From Paracoccaceae bacterium (lineage in GTDB: Bacteria > Pseudomonadota > Alphaproteobacteria > Rhodobacterales > Rhodobacteraceae): DNA of 64,000 nucleotides. The stretch lies in assembly GCA_020446815.1 (NCBI GenBank), contig JAGRDY010000018.1:186001-250000 (forward strand), written 5' to 3'. This document shows, piece after piece, positions 1 through 12,141 of the stretch; the stretch's first letter is position 1; each line of letters starts with the position of its first letter. Both the position numbers and the translations under genes were made by a program. Below the pieces are notes generated by a model that searched no databases, had not been told where the DNA came from, and saw nothing but the letters and a program-made list of their open reading frames with translations.

Positions 1-89
1 AATCCGCTTGTCCGGAGTGCTGGGCCAAATCTGGACCAACCCACCCGTTCATCACAAATTATGCGCATTTTTAAACAGTAACAACCCAA

Positions 90-214
90 AAAATACCAAA
101 AAATACCTAAATAGCATTTTTATTTAACATTTCTTGCCATTTTGGTATTTTCCGGCAATCATCGAGGCGTTGCTGGTGCAAGAATCATCACGTTTCAGCC
201 GGATTGGTATTTTC
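90..214. promoter_or_regulatory. GGTATTTT inverted-repeat cluster, candidate operator
   Basis: AAAATACCAAAA at 90-101 and TTTTGGTATTTT at 140-151 are exact reverse complements. A further AAAATACC lies at 100-107 and TTGGTATTTTC at 204-214. This gives two inverted and two direct GGTATTTT copies upstream of the first operon gene. The arrangement looks like a regulator binding region. No regulator gene lies next to it in this window, so the protein is unknown. Confidence 0.4.
134..162 (+). promoter_or_regulatory. candidate sigma-70 promoter of the TMA operon
   Basis: TTGCCA (134-139) and AATCAT (157-162) are separated by 17 bases and match the -35/-10 consensus at 5 of 6 and 4 of 6 positions. 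The GGTATTTT motif at 144-151 lies in the spacer, where a bound protein would control initiation. This is a by-eye match only. Confidence 0.3.
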
Positions 215-292
215 TTGGTTCAGAAAGTTCCGATCCGGTCAAAAACTGGAATTGCCTAAAAACCTAAAAAGAAGCGACATAGGGAGGAAAAA

Positions 293-1600
293 ATGAACCT
301 GAAAAGTATGATTACCGGTCTGAGCCGCAGAGGCTTTCTGGGTTCGGTGGCGTCGTTTGCGGGGGTCAGTACGCTTGGCGCATCGCTGCCTGGCAGGGCG
401 CTCGCCGCCGATGACAACGTGATCAAGATCGGCTTTCTGGCGCCTCTGACCGGGGCGGTTGCCGCCTGGGGCAAGCCTGGTCTCGATGGCTGTCAGATTT
501 GGGCCGAATGGGTCAACAAGGCCGGCGGGATCAACATCGACGGAACCGCCCATACGGTCGAGTTTGTCAGCTATGACAATGAATACGATCCGGCCAAGGC
601 GCGTACCGGTGCGACCAAGCTGATCCGCGAGGATGGCGTGAAGTTCATCATGATGCTCGGCGGCGACACCTGGCCGGGGGTCATGCCGGTGGCGGAGCAG
701 ACGGGGATGTTGTTTTCCACGCTGTTGCCGTCGGATCTCTCGCCCGACACGACCACCCTTATCGCGCCCGCCGAAGTGCACCCGGTCTACAATGTCACGG
801 GCGTCGAATGGCTGGCCGAAAACAAGCCGGAATTGAAAACCGCCGTGATGTGTGCGCAGGACGATGCGCTCGGGCTGCCATCGGTCGCGACCTATCTGGC
901 CGCCTTCGAAGCCGCCGGGATCGAGATGCTGGACGAACCGCTGTTGTTCGACCCGGCGACGACGGACTTTGCGCCTGTGGTCACCCGCCTGATGTCCGGC
1001 AACCCGGATATCATCTGCCTTGACACCTGCTATTCGGATTATGTGCACCCGATCTGCGAACAGCTGTTCCAGCAAGGGTACAAGGGTCAGATCATTTCCT
1101 GCACGGCGGACTTCTACGACCAGATGATCGAAAAGACCTCGAAGGAGTTCATGGAAGGATTCATCTTCCAGTTCCCGGATTTCGACGATCCGGCAATGGA
1201 AGCCGAGGGCATCAACTTCAAGCACGCCAACGCCTTCTATGCGGAATACGCCAAGCGTTTTCCGGGCCAGTGGGGCGCGGTGAGTTGGGAATATGCGGCT
1301 GTCATGGATCTGTGGAAGGCGGCCGCCGAAACGGCGGGTTCCACCGAACCCGACGCGGTGCTTACGGCCATGCTCGACGATGGCAAGGGCATGCACGCCT
1401 TTGGCGAGGCCGATTGGTGGGGCAAGGATCTCTTTGGTATCGACCATGCCCTGGTCGGCAACTGGCCCGTCGTGGTCATCGAAGATGGCAAGGCGCATGT
1501 GAAGGCCCTGAAGTCGATCCCCGCCTGGTACGACAAGCATGGCGAATTGCTCAAGAAGTACATGTCGGACTACGGCCAGATGTGGAATCAGCGGACCTGA
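293..1600 (+). CDS. Liv-type ABC transporter substrate-binding protein
   Basis: This 435-aa periplasmic binding protein of the branched-chain amino acid/amide family (type I fold) delivers a small ligand to the permease encoded just downstream. The N-terminus has a Tat-type signal: SRRGFLG at residues 11-17, a hydrophobic stretch, and a likely cleavage after ALA near residue 38. The mature part opens with the family signature IKIGFLAPLTG. The start ATG has a GGGAGGA ribosome site. It heads an operon that leads into trimethylamine dehydrogenase, so a methylated amine or related compound is the inferred ligand. A true amino acid or amide ligand cannot be excluded from sequence. Confidence 0.88.
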   Translation: MNLKSMITGLSRRGFLGSVASFAGVSTLGASLPGRALAADDNVIKIGFLAPLTGAVAAWGKPGLDGCQIWAEWVNKAGGINIDGTAHTVEFVSYDNEYDPAKARTGATKLIREDGVKFIMMLGGDTWPGVMPVAEQTGMLFSTLLPSDLSPDTTTLIAPAEVHPVYNVTGVEWLAENKPELKTAVMCAQDDALGLPSVATYLAAFEAAGIEMLDEPLLFDPATTDFAPVVTRLMSGNPDIICLDTCYSDYVHPICEQLFQQGYKGQIISCTADFYDQMIEKTSKEFMEGFIFQFPDFDDPAMEAEGINFKHANAFYAEYAKRFPGQWGAVSWEYAAVMDLWKAAAETAGSTEPDAVLTAMLDDGKGMHAFGEADWWGKDLFGIDHALVGNWPVVVIEDGKAHVKALKSIPAWYDKHGELLKKYMSDYGQMWNQRT

Positions 1601-1672
1601 CAGGCCTGCTTCCGAAGCGTCGCGGCGGCTGGTTCGCCGTGGCGTTCCCCCACAGTATAAATCGAGACATCC

Positions 1673-2542
1673 ATGTTTGACCTGCTTGCGCAAACGGTCC
1701 TTAACGCTTGCTATTCGGCCAGCTACATTTCTCTTGTCGCCGTCGGGCTGGTGCTGATCTTCGGCGTCATGGGCATCGTGAACTTTGCGCATGGCGAGCT
1801 GTTCATGGTCGGCGCCTATGTCGTGGTCGCCCTTTATTCGAACTACGACATCCCTTATGTGCTTGTCGCCGCGATCGGCCTTGTCTTTGTGGGCTGCATC
1901 GGCCTTCTGATGGAACGAACGATGTTCCGGCCGCTTCGCGACAACCCGCTTGGCGGGCTCGTGGCGTCGATCGGTTTCCTGATGATCCTTCAGGCGCTGG
2001 CGTCGATCACCTTCGGGGTGAGAATGGCCTTTGTGCCGCCGGTGACCCAGGACGTCATCGAGTTCACCGACAAGATCCGCCTGCCGTTGCAGCGTCTTTA
2101 TGTGATCCTGGCGGCGGTCGGGTTTCTGACGGCCCTGTGGCTTTTTCTGACCCGCACCCGCTTTGGCTGGGCATTGCGGGCAAGCGCGCAGGATCCGGAA
2201 GCGGCCGCGCTGCAAGGCATCTCGATCACCCAGACTGCCAAGATAGCCATGTTCATCGGCGCCGCGCTGGCGGGCGTGGCGGGTGTGCTGACCGCACCGC
2301 TGATCTCGGTCAATCCGCATATGGGGCATTCGGTGATCATCGCCGCCTTCATCGTGGTGATCGTCGGGGGGGTCGGGTCGCTGGAAGGCGCTGTGGTCGC
2401 TTCGATCGCCTACGCTTTCGTCCACACCTTCGTGACCACGTTTTTCGACGGTGTGATTGCCGACATAACCGGCCTGTTGCTGATGCTTCTCGTGTTGATC
2501 GTCAAGCCGACCGGCCTATTCGGGACTGCGGACCGTGCGTAA
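1673..2542 (+). CDS. ABC transporter permease, LivH type
   Basis: This 289-aa inner-membrane permease is mostly hydrophobic helices and carries the LivH signature GIVNFAHGELFMVGAYV near residues 37-53. It is one half of the membrane channel of the transporter. It follows the binding protein by 72 nt, and its last 8 nt overlap the GTG start of the next permease. The match to LivH is clear; the substrate is inferred only from operon context. Confidence 0.9.
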   Translation: MFDLLAQTVLNACYSASYISLVAVGLVLIFGVMGIVNFAHGELFMVGAYVVVALYSNYDIPYVLVAAIGLVFVGCIGLLMERTMFRPLRDNPLGGLVASIGFLMILQALASITFGVRMAFVPPVTQDVIEFTDKIRLPLQRLYVILAAVGFLTALWLFLTRTRFGWALRASAQDPEAAALQGISITQTAKIAMFIGAALAGVAGVLTAPLISVNPHMGHSVIIAAFIVVIVGGVGSLEGAVVASIAYAFVHTFVTTFFDGVIADITGLLLMLLVLIVKPTGLFGTADRA

Positions 2543-3521
2543 CATCTGGATGATTCTGATCGCCGTCGCACTTGTGGTGCTGCCGCACGGGCTGAGCTTT
2601 TCGCAGCAGGAAATCCTTGTCTATCTGGTGATCAACATTTTGCTGGTGGTTTCCTACCGGCTGATGACGCTGACGGGGGAATGGTCTCTTGGCCATGTCG
2701 TGATCATGGGGGTCGGGGCCTATACCTCTGCGCTCCTGACCAAAAGGTTGGGGTTTTACGTTCCTGTCTCGATGATCATGGGAGCGCTGATGGCGGCGTT
2801 CGTGGCCTTTCTTCTCAGCTTTCCGCTGTTTCGCATGAAGGGGTTCTATTTCCTGATCGGCAGTTTCGCCTCGGCCGAAATCATCCGGCTGCTCTGGAAA
2901 AGGTTTCGTGAGCCGTTCGGCGGGCCGAAGGGACTGAAGCGGATCGACGGGTTGCCCAACATCGACATTGGCCCGATCCATATCGATTTCTTTGAACCGA
3001 CGGCATATTACTATTTCGCGCTCATCGTCGTCTTGGTCTGTCTGTGGGTTCTCTGGCGGATCGAAAAGTCGCTGGTCGGGCTGACCTTCCACGCGGTGCA
3101 TTGGCAAGACAAGCTGGCGCAGGCTTCGGGTGTGGATGTGCGCCGCTACCGGACCCTGGCCTTTGTGCTGGCCTCCGGGTTTGCCGGGCTGTCGGGCGCG
3201 TTGCTGGCCCATTACATCGGCACGATCAATCCTAACAGTTTTGATGTCGAGGTGATGGTCTTCGTGCTGACCTGGGCGATTGTCGGGGGCACTTCGACTT
3301 TCTACGGGCCGATCCTCGGATGCATCGTGCTGACAATCCTGAACGAGATAGTCCTGCGCGAGCTGGGATTCGAGCAGATGCGGCCGCTGATCTATGGCGC
3401 GATCATGATCGTTTCGATCCTCTTCATGCCGGATGGTCTGGAAAGCCTGGTCAAGCGGGCACTGGCCAGGTGGAAGTCCGCGCCACCACCGCCGAACCAG
3501 CCGGAGGAGGCAAAGCCGTGA
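2535..3521 (+). CDS. ABC transporter permease, LivM type
   Basis: This 328-aa permease is the second membrane half of the transporter, with about eight to ten hydrophobic segments and the LivM motif EWSLGHVVIMGVGAY near residues 50-64. It starts with GTG inside the end of livH and ends with a Pro/Lys-rich tail. The stop overlaps the GTG start of the ATPase gene (GTGA), so translational coupling is likely. Confidence 0.9.
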   Translation: MRNIWMILIAVALVVLPHGLSFSQQEILVYLVINILLVVSYRLMTLTGEWSLGHVVIMGVGAYTSALLTKRLGFYVPVSMIMGALMAAFVAFLLSFPLFRMKGFYFLIGSFASAEIIRLLWKRFREPFGGPKGLKRIDGLPNIDIGPIHIDFFEPTAYYYFALIVVLVCLWVLWRIEKSLVGLTFHAVHWQDKLAQASGVDVRRYRTLAFVLASGFAGLSGALLAHYIGTINPNSFDVEVMVFVLTWAIVGGTSTFYGPILGCIVLTILNEIVLRELGFEQMRPLIYGAIMIVSILFMPDGLESLVKRALARWKSAPPPPNQPEEAKP

Positions 3522-4288
3522 ATGCTCCACTTCTTCAGATAAGGGATCTGACCATGCGGTTCGGTGGCCTGACCGCGGTCGACAAGCTGAACTTCAATGT
3601 GCAGAAGGGCACGATCCACGGGTTGATCGGGCCGAACGGTGCGGGCAAGACCACCACCTTCAACATGATTTCGGGTTTCTATCGCCCGACCGAGGGCGAA
3701 ATCGTCCTGCGTGACGAATCCATCGCCGGATTGCAGATGCACGAGGTTGCGCATCGGGGTGTGGTGCGCACGTTCCAGCATTCGACTCTTTTTGCCGAAA
3801 TGAGCGTTCTGGAAAACGTGCTCGTCGGTACGCACATGGAGTTCCGGCCGTCGATCTGGAGCGCGCTGTCGGGGCGTGATGCGCAACAGCGCCGCGGTGC
3901 CGAGGCGAAGGCACAAGAGGCGCTCGATTTCTTTGGTCTTCTGGGCTTTCAGCACAACCTGGCAGGCGATCTGCCCCATGGCCACCAGCGCGCGCTCGGC
4001 ATGGCCGTGGCGCTGGCTTGCCGACCTGACATCATGCTTCTGGATGAGCCCTTTACCGGCATGAACCCCGAAGAGACGAAGCACATGATGAAGCTGATGG
4101 GCCGCCTGCGCGATTCGGGAGTGACCGTGCTTCTGGTCGAGCACGACATGTTCGCGATCATGGGGTTGTGCGACACGATCACTTGCATGAGTTTCGGCAA
4201 ATTTCTGGCCGAAGGTGGACCAAAGGAAATCCGCAACCACCCGGACGTGATCCAAGCCTATCTGGGAGGTGCCCGCCATGTTGCTTGA
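3518..4288 (+). CDS. ABC transporter ATP-binding protein, LivG type
   Basis: This is a 256-aa cytoplasmic ATPase subunit. Walker A is GPNGAGKTT, Walker B is IMLLDEPFTGMNP, and the signature loop is LPHGHQRAL, typical of LivG rather than the usual LSGGQ. The open frame runs further upstream, but the start is placed at GTG 3518: a perfect GGAGGAGG site sits at 3503-3510 and the codon overlaps the livM stop. It pairs with the LivF-type ATPase that overlaps its 3' end. Confidence 0.9.
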   Translation: MNAPLLQIRDLTMRFGGLTAVDKLNFNVQKGTIHGLIGPNGAGKTTTFNMISGFYRPTEGEIVLRDESIAGLQMHEVAHRGVVRTFQHSTLFAEMSVLENVLVGTHMEFRPSIWSALSGRDAQQRRGAEAKAQEALDFFGLLGFQHNLAGDLPHGHQRALGMAVALACRPDIMLLDEPFTGMNPEETKHMMKLMGRLRDSGVTVLLVEHDMFAIMGLCDTITCMSFGKFLAEGGPKEIRNHPDVIQAYLGGARHVA

Positions 4289-4950
4289 AATGAAGGGGGC
4301 GGCGGTAAATTATGGTCGCGTCACCGCTATCCGGGACATTTCGATCAGTGTTTCGGATGGTTCCGTCGTGACCATCATCGGCGGCAACGGCGCGGGAAAG
4401 ACGACGACGCTGCGGGCGATGTCCGGGCTTGTCAGGCTTTCTGCCGGTGAAATCCATTTCAACGGTGAGCGGATCGACGACCTGCCCGCTGACAGGATCG
4501 TCGCCAAGGGCATGGCGCATGTTCCCGAAGGTCGGCGCATCTTTCCCGACCTTACCGTCGAGGAAAACCTGCGCACAGGTGCATTCCTGCGCCGCGACAA
4601 GGCGGCGGTGAATGCCGACCTCGACAAGGTATTCAGCAGGTTTCCGAGGTTGAAAGAGCGTCGCGTCCAGTCCGCGAGAACCATGTCGGGCGGCGAACAG
4701 CAGATGCTGGCTATCGGAAGGGCGTTGATGAGCGATCCGAAGATCCTGTTGATGGACGAGCCGTCGATGGGGCTGGCGCCGGTCATCGTGGAAGAGATTG
4801 CGCTGATCATCGAAGAACTCAGCACCCAGGGAATGACCGTGGTGCTGGTCGAGCAGAACGCCGAACTGGCACTTGAACTGGCCGATTACGCATACGTTCT
4901 CGAAACCGGAAACATGGCTCTTGAAGGGCCTGCGAAGGAGCTACACGACA

Positions 4951-7846
<2,896 letters not shown>

Positions 7847-7871
7847 GGCCGTGAGTCAACCGCAATAAACA

Positions 7872-7893
7872 GGAGCGCCGCTCGCGGCGCTCC
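7872..7893. terminator. 9-bp hairpin between tmd and the fusion gene
   Basis: GGAGCGCCG (7872-7880) pairs exactly with CGGCGCTCC (7885-7893) around a CTCG loop, followed by CTTTC. The U tract is poor, so it may attenuate or stabilise the mRNA between two operon genes rather than end it. Confidence 0.4.
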
Positions 7894-7926
7894 CTTTCAG
7901 ACAACGCATGAGCGTGTGGCCCTTGG

Positions 7927-10900
7927 ATGGCCCACGCAGGGACGGAGACTGCATTGGAAACCCGCGTATTGTTCTGGTCCCTGAGCCATGACGCGATAGT
8001 GGCGTTCTATGTGATCGGCTTCAGTGCGATCGCGGTTTTCCTGTGGGGCCTGTGGCGGCATATTGCCAAATACCGTCGCGGTGCGGCGAATGTGTCGGCC
8101 GTCGATCTGTGGGCGGGAATGCGGCGCATGGTTGCCGACGTGCTCAGCCACCGGACACTCGTCCGGCGCGACCGCTATGCCGGTTTTGCGCATATGGGCA
8201 TCTTTTTCGGCTTCGTGATCGCCGCGATCGGCACGTCGATCATCACCCTGGAATATGACATCGTTTATCCGCTTTTCGGCGTCCGGTTCTGGAAGGGCGA
8301 TTTCTACCTGCTTTTCAGCCTGATCCTCGATCTGGGGCATGTGGCGTTGATCGTCGGCATCCTGATGATGATGTGGCGCCGTGCCTATTTCCGTTTGCCC
8401 AAGCTTGACTATCTGCGCGCCTATCGCGGCGAAGGGGAGTTGCGCGAACCGGCCCGGAAATGGCGGCGCGAGGATTGGCTGTTCATGTCGGTGCTGCTGG
8501 TCATCGAACTGAGCGGATTCACCCAGGAAGCTGTGCGGCTGCTGATGGATCGGCCGGAATGGGCGATCTGGTCGCCGGTCGGGCTGGCGCTGGCGAAGGT
8601 TTTTGCCGGGCTCGGGATGTCCGACGCCACGGCGGCCGCCATTCGCGGGGCCAACTGGTGGATGCACGGGGTACTGGCGCTGGCCTTCACGGCGGCGATC
8701 CCGTGGTACAAGGCCAAGCATATGATCGCGGTTCTGGGGTCTCTCTCGATGCGGTCCGAAAAGCCCTTGGCCCGGCTCCCGCGGGAGCCGGAAGACAAGG
8801 CGTCTGCCGGGGTCGCCTGCATCTCTGAGTTTTCATGGAAGGACATGCTGAATTTCGATGCCTGTACTAAATGCGGGCGCTGTCACGAAGCGTGCCCCGC
8901 CCGTAGCACCGGCTATCCGTTGTCGCCGCGCGACCTGATCCTGGATTTACGGCTCTATAACGACAAGGTGCAGGGCCGGCCGGAAGAGGGCGTCAGCCTG
9001 ATCGGTGATGTGATCGATGCCGAGACCCTGTGGTCCTGCCGGTCCTGCGGCGCCTGCCAGGAAATATGCCCGGTAGGTATCGAGCACCCGACCATGATCG
9101 TGCAAATGCGTCGGCAACTGGTTGACCGCGGAGAGATGGACCCGCTCTTGCAGGGCGCGCTCGATGCCATTTCCAGCACGGGCAACAGCTTTGGCGAGAA
9201 CAGCCGCAAACGCTCTGCCTGGACTCGCGAACTGGAATTCGAGGTCAAGGACATTCGCGAGGAACGGGCCGAGTCGCTTTGGTTCGTCGGTGACTATGCT
9301 TCCTTCGATCCGCGCAATCAGAAGGTCAGCCGGGCCTTTGCCTCGCTCTTGAAGGCGGCGCGCGCCGATTTCGCGCTGCTGCATGAAGGCGAGCGCAATT
9401 CGGGCAACGATGTGCGGCGTGTGGGCGAGGAGGGTCTTTATGAATCGCTGGTCGAAAGCAACCTGGAGGCCATGGCCGGCGTCAAACCGTTCGAACGGAT
9501 CATCACGACCGATCCGCACAGCTACAACACGATCCGCAACGAATATCCGGAATTCGGCCCGACCGCGCCGGTGGAACATTATTCTTCGGTGCTGGCGGAT
9601 TTGTTGGATACGGGCAGGTTGAAGGTCACCAAACCGTTGAACAAGCGTGTGACCTTTCATGACCCGTGCCATCTGGGCCGTCTCAATGGCGGCTATGACG
9701 CCCCGCGCCAGGTGCTCGAGGCGATCGGCTGCGAAATCATCGAGATGCCCCGCAACCGCGACAATTCCTTCTGTTGCGGTGCCGGTGGCGGGCGAATCTG
9801 GATTCCCGACCCGCCGGGCCAGGAAAAACCCTCTGAAAACAGGATGCACGAGGCATCCAGTCTGGGCGGGATCGACGTTTTCGTGACCTGCTGTCCAAAG
9901 GATCTGACCATGTTTGAAGACGCGAGAAAAACCAGCGGCCATGAAAAGGAGTTCGTGGTGCAGGATATTGCCGAATTGGTGGCCGAAGCGGTCGAACTGG
10001 AAAAACTGACGCTGAAGGATCTGCCGCCGCTGGCAGAACGGCTGACCGACGCCATCGCCACGCGCATCGCCGAAGTGGTGGCCACACGCCTCGACGAGGT
10101 ATTGGCCGGCAAGATGGCGGCCCTGGCGACAGCGCCGGAAGCCGGCTCTTTCACCGCTACGCGCGCCGTGGCGCCCCCCGCCGAAGCCGCCGAAGCCGCC
10201 GCCGAGCAGCCCGCGGCCCCGGTCGCGCGGCCGCCCGAGCCAGACATCAGCGCACCACCCGCCGCCCCGCCGGCCGCCGATCCCCTGCCGGCGCTGACGC
10301 CAATGGACTGGGACAATCTCGCGCCGGTCACCCCGGCCGATCTCGGCGGCTATGTGGCGCCTGACAAGACCGGCCTGCGCATCATGGTGGCAGTCAAGCA
10401 CGCGGCCAAGCTCGGCGACGAGTATGAATTCACCGCCGACGGGCGCGATATTGGCGGCGAATTTCTGGAACACGATCTCAACGAATGGGACGATGCGGCA
10501 CTGGAACAGGCGCTGCTGCTGATCGAGGCGCTTGGCGGCGGCGAGGTTGTCGCGGTGGCTGTCGGCCCTGAAGAAAGCGAAAAATCCCTGCGCAAGGTTC
10601 TGGCCAAGGGCGCCGATCGCGCGATCCGTGTCTGGGATGACAGGCTGGCCAATGCCGACCCGGTGACAATAGCGCGCGCGCTTGCCGGTGTGGCCAGGGC
10701 TGAGGCACCCGATCTCATTCTGACCGGCACGCAAAGCTCCGATCAGGCGCATGGCTCGACCGGCACGGCGCTGGCGCGGATTCTCGGGCTTGCGCACGCA
10801 TCGGTCATCGCCTCTGTCGAGTGGGACGGAAAGGGCGATCTGACCGTCACGCGTGAACTCGAAGGTGGCACCCGGCAAGTCCTGAGCCTGCCCGCGCCTG

Positions 10901-11142
10901 CGCTGCTGGCGATCCAGACCGGCACCAATACGCCGCGCTACGCCACGATGCGGATGATCAAGCAGGCAAAGAAAAAGCCGCTCGAAGTGCTGGACGGGGC
11001 GGCGTTGATCGACGGGGGCGGCGGCTACCGCGTGCGACGGATGTACACACCGGTACAAGAGAAGGCGAAGATGCTGGAAGGTAGCGCCGAAGAGGTTGCA
11101 GAACAGATCGCGGCGCTTATCCGCGAACGGAAAGGAACGTAG
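7927..11142 (+). CDS. fused membrane Fe-S/heme oxidoreductase (DgcB/EMO-like) and ETF beta subunit
   Basis: A 1071-aa fusion. Residues 20-260 hold about five membrane helices of the NarI-like (DUF3483) type. Residues 313-381 are two [4Fe-4S] motifs, CTKCGRCHEAC and CRSCGACQEIC. Residues 450-660 are two CCG-type domains; only the second keeps cysteines (581, 616-617, 655-656). Residues 740-800 are an Ala/Pro linker, and 816-1071 an EtfB domain with the usual VAVKHAAKLGDEYEF and QSSDQAHGSTG motifs. The first part resembles DgcB and the ETF:quinone oxidoreductases of the DUF224/EMO group, so the protein should carry electrons from ETF to quinone. A TTG at 7954 with GGGACGGAG upstream is an alternative start. 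EtfA follows at once. Confidence 0.85.
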   Translation: MAHAGTETALETRVLFWSLSHDAIVAFYVIGFSAIAVFLWGLWRHIAKYRRGAANVSAVDLWAGMRRMVADVLSHRTLVRRDRYAGFAHMGIFFGFVIAAIGTSIITLEYDIVYPLFGVRFWKGDFYLLFSLILDLGHVALIVGILMMMWRRAYFRLPKLDYLRAYRGEGELREPARKWRREDWLFMSVLLVIELSGFTQEAVRLLMDRPEWAIWSPVGLALAKVFAGLGMSDATAAAIRGANWWMHGVLALAFTAAIPWYKAKHMIAVLGSLSMRSEKPLARLPREPEDKASAGVACISEFSWKDMLNFDACTKCGRCHEACPARSTGYPLSPRDLILDLRLYNDKVQGRPEEGVSLIGDVIDAETLWSCRSCGACQEICPVGIEHPTMIVQMRRQLVDRGEMDPLLQGALDAISSTGNSFGENSRKRSAWTRELEFEVKDIREERAESLWFVGDYASFDPRNQKVSRAFASLLKAARADFALLHEGERNSGNDVRRVGEEGLYESLVESNLEAMAGVKPFERIITTDPHSYNTIRNEYPEFGPTAPVEHYSSVLADLLDTGRLKVTKPLNKRVTFHDPCHLGRLNGGYDAPRQVLEAIGCEIIEMPRNRDNSFCCGAGGGRIWIPDPPGQEKPSENRMHEASSLGGIDVFVTCCPKDLTMFEDARKTSGHEKEFVVQDIAELVAEAVELEKLTLKDLPPLAERLTDAIATRIAEVVATRLDEVLAGKMAALATAPEAGSFTATRAVAPPAEAAEAAAEQPAAPVARPPEPDISAPPAAPPAADPLPALTPMDWDNLAPVTPADLGGYVAPDKTGLRIMVAVKHAAKLGDEYEFTADGRDIGGEFLEHDLNEWDDAALEQALLLIEALGGGEVVAVAVGPEESEKSLRKVLAKGADRAIRVWDDRLANADPVTIARALAGVARAEAPDLILTGTQSSDQAHGSTGTALARILGLAHASVIASVEWDGKGDLTVTRELEGGTRQVLSLPAPALLAIQTGTNTPRYATMRMIKQAKKKPLEVLDGAALIDGGGGYRVRRMYTPVQEKAKMLEGSAEEVAEQIAALIRERKGT

Positions 11143-11144
11143 TC

Positions 11145-12110
11145 ATGCCCGGTATTCTTGTCGTTGCCGAACAGATGGAGGGCAGCCTGCGCGATATTTC
11201 GGCCGAACTTATCGGCGCGGCACTGTCGATCAAGGACCAGATAGGCGGCCCGTTGCGGGTGCTGGTCATTGGCGCGACACCCGACAATCTGGCCAGGGGC
11301 GTCAATCTGCATGGTGTGGATGAGATACTGACGGTGACAACCCCCAGCGATCATTTCGATCCCCTGATATACGAACAAGCCGTCGTGACCGCCGGCGGCC
11401 AATGCAAGCCAACGGTCGTTCTGATCGGGCATACCGTCAGCGGCATGGCTTATGGCGCATCCGTAGCGGCCCGGCTGGGCTCCGGTTTTGCCAGCGACGT
11501 GTTCATTCTTGGCACGGCTGACGGTGAACTGATCGCGACCCGCGCGGCTTATGGCAACAAGGTCGAGATGGAGATGGGTTTTTCCGGCAAGGGTGTCGTT
11601 GTGCTGACCCTGCGGGGCGCCACCTTTGCTGCGCCCGATGGCGGTGGATCGGCGACCCTGACGGCTTTGGCTGTCGATATGAGCGGCATCGAAGGTGTCT
11701 CGACCCATGTCGAATACCAGGAGGCGCCGCCTTCGGATGTCGATATCACCAAATCCGGTTTCATCCTGTCGGTGGGGCGCGGTATCCAGGACAAGGACAA
11801 CCTGCCGCGTTTCGCGGCTCTGGCCGACAAGCTGGGTGCCACGCTTGGCTGTTCGCGCCCCATTGTCGACAGCGGCTGGCTGGCCAAGCCGCATCAGGTC
11901 GGGCAGTCCGGCAAGGTCGCCTCGAATTGCGAGCTTTATCTGGCGCTGGGCATTTCCGGTGCGGTGCAACATCTTTACGGCATGAAGCATGTCGATACGA
12001 TCATCGCGGTAAATACCGACCCTGATGCGCCGATCTTCAATGTCGCGACCTATGGTACTACGGTTGATCTGTTTGAGCTGACCGAAGCGCTGGAGCGGCA
12101 TTTCAATTGA
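11145..12110 (+). CDS. etfA: electron transfer flavoprotein alpha subunit
   Basis: This 321-aa FAD-binding ETF subunit is the partner of the EtfB domain in the preceding fusion. The C-terminal FAD motif is intact: SVGRGIQDKDNLPRF, GCSRPIVDSGW, QVGQSGK, ALGISGAVQH and the API loop. It starts 3 nt after the fusion gene with an AAAGGA site. The pair should take electrons from the dehydrogenase [4Fe-4S] cluster, as TMADH does with soluble ETF. No free EtfB is encoded in this operon. Confidence 0.93.
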   Translation: MPGILVVAEQMEGSLRDISAELIGAALSIKDQIGGPLRVLVIGATPDNLARGVNLHGVDEILTVTTPSDHFDPLIYEQAVVTAGGQCKPTVVLIGHTVSGMAYGASVAARLGSGFASDVFILGTADGELIATRAAYGNKVEMEMGFSGKGVVVLTLRGATFAAPDGGGSATLTALAVDMSGIEGVSTHVEYQEAPPSDVDITKSGFILSVGRGIQDKDNLPRFAALADKLGATLGCSRPIVDSGWLAKPHQVGQSGKVASNCELYLALGISGAVQHLYGMKHVDTIIAVNTDPDAPIFNVATYGTTVDLFELTEALERHFN

Positions 12111-12141
12111 TACGGACGTACAATTTCAAGGAGGACTAATC

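Larger units (their letters stand above)
1..292. other. AT-rich leader of the TMA operon
   Basis: No gene is visible here. The stretch 60-215 is far richer in A and T than the coding DNA around it. It carries four copies of GGTATTTT in two orientations and a possible promoter, listed separately. A strong Shine-Dalgarno (GGGAGGA) ends a few bases before the ATG at 293. Confidence 0.7.

Noticed and set aside
239-2425. Long minus-strand open frame opposite the binding protein and LivH genes
   Set aside because: Its translation is His/Arg/Asp-rich without domain motifs. It is a shadow of real + strand genes caused by high GC at third positions. The same holds for the minus frames at 5282-7804, 8947-11058 and 24438-26279.
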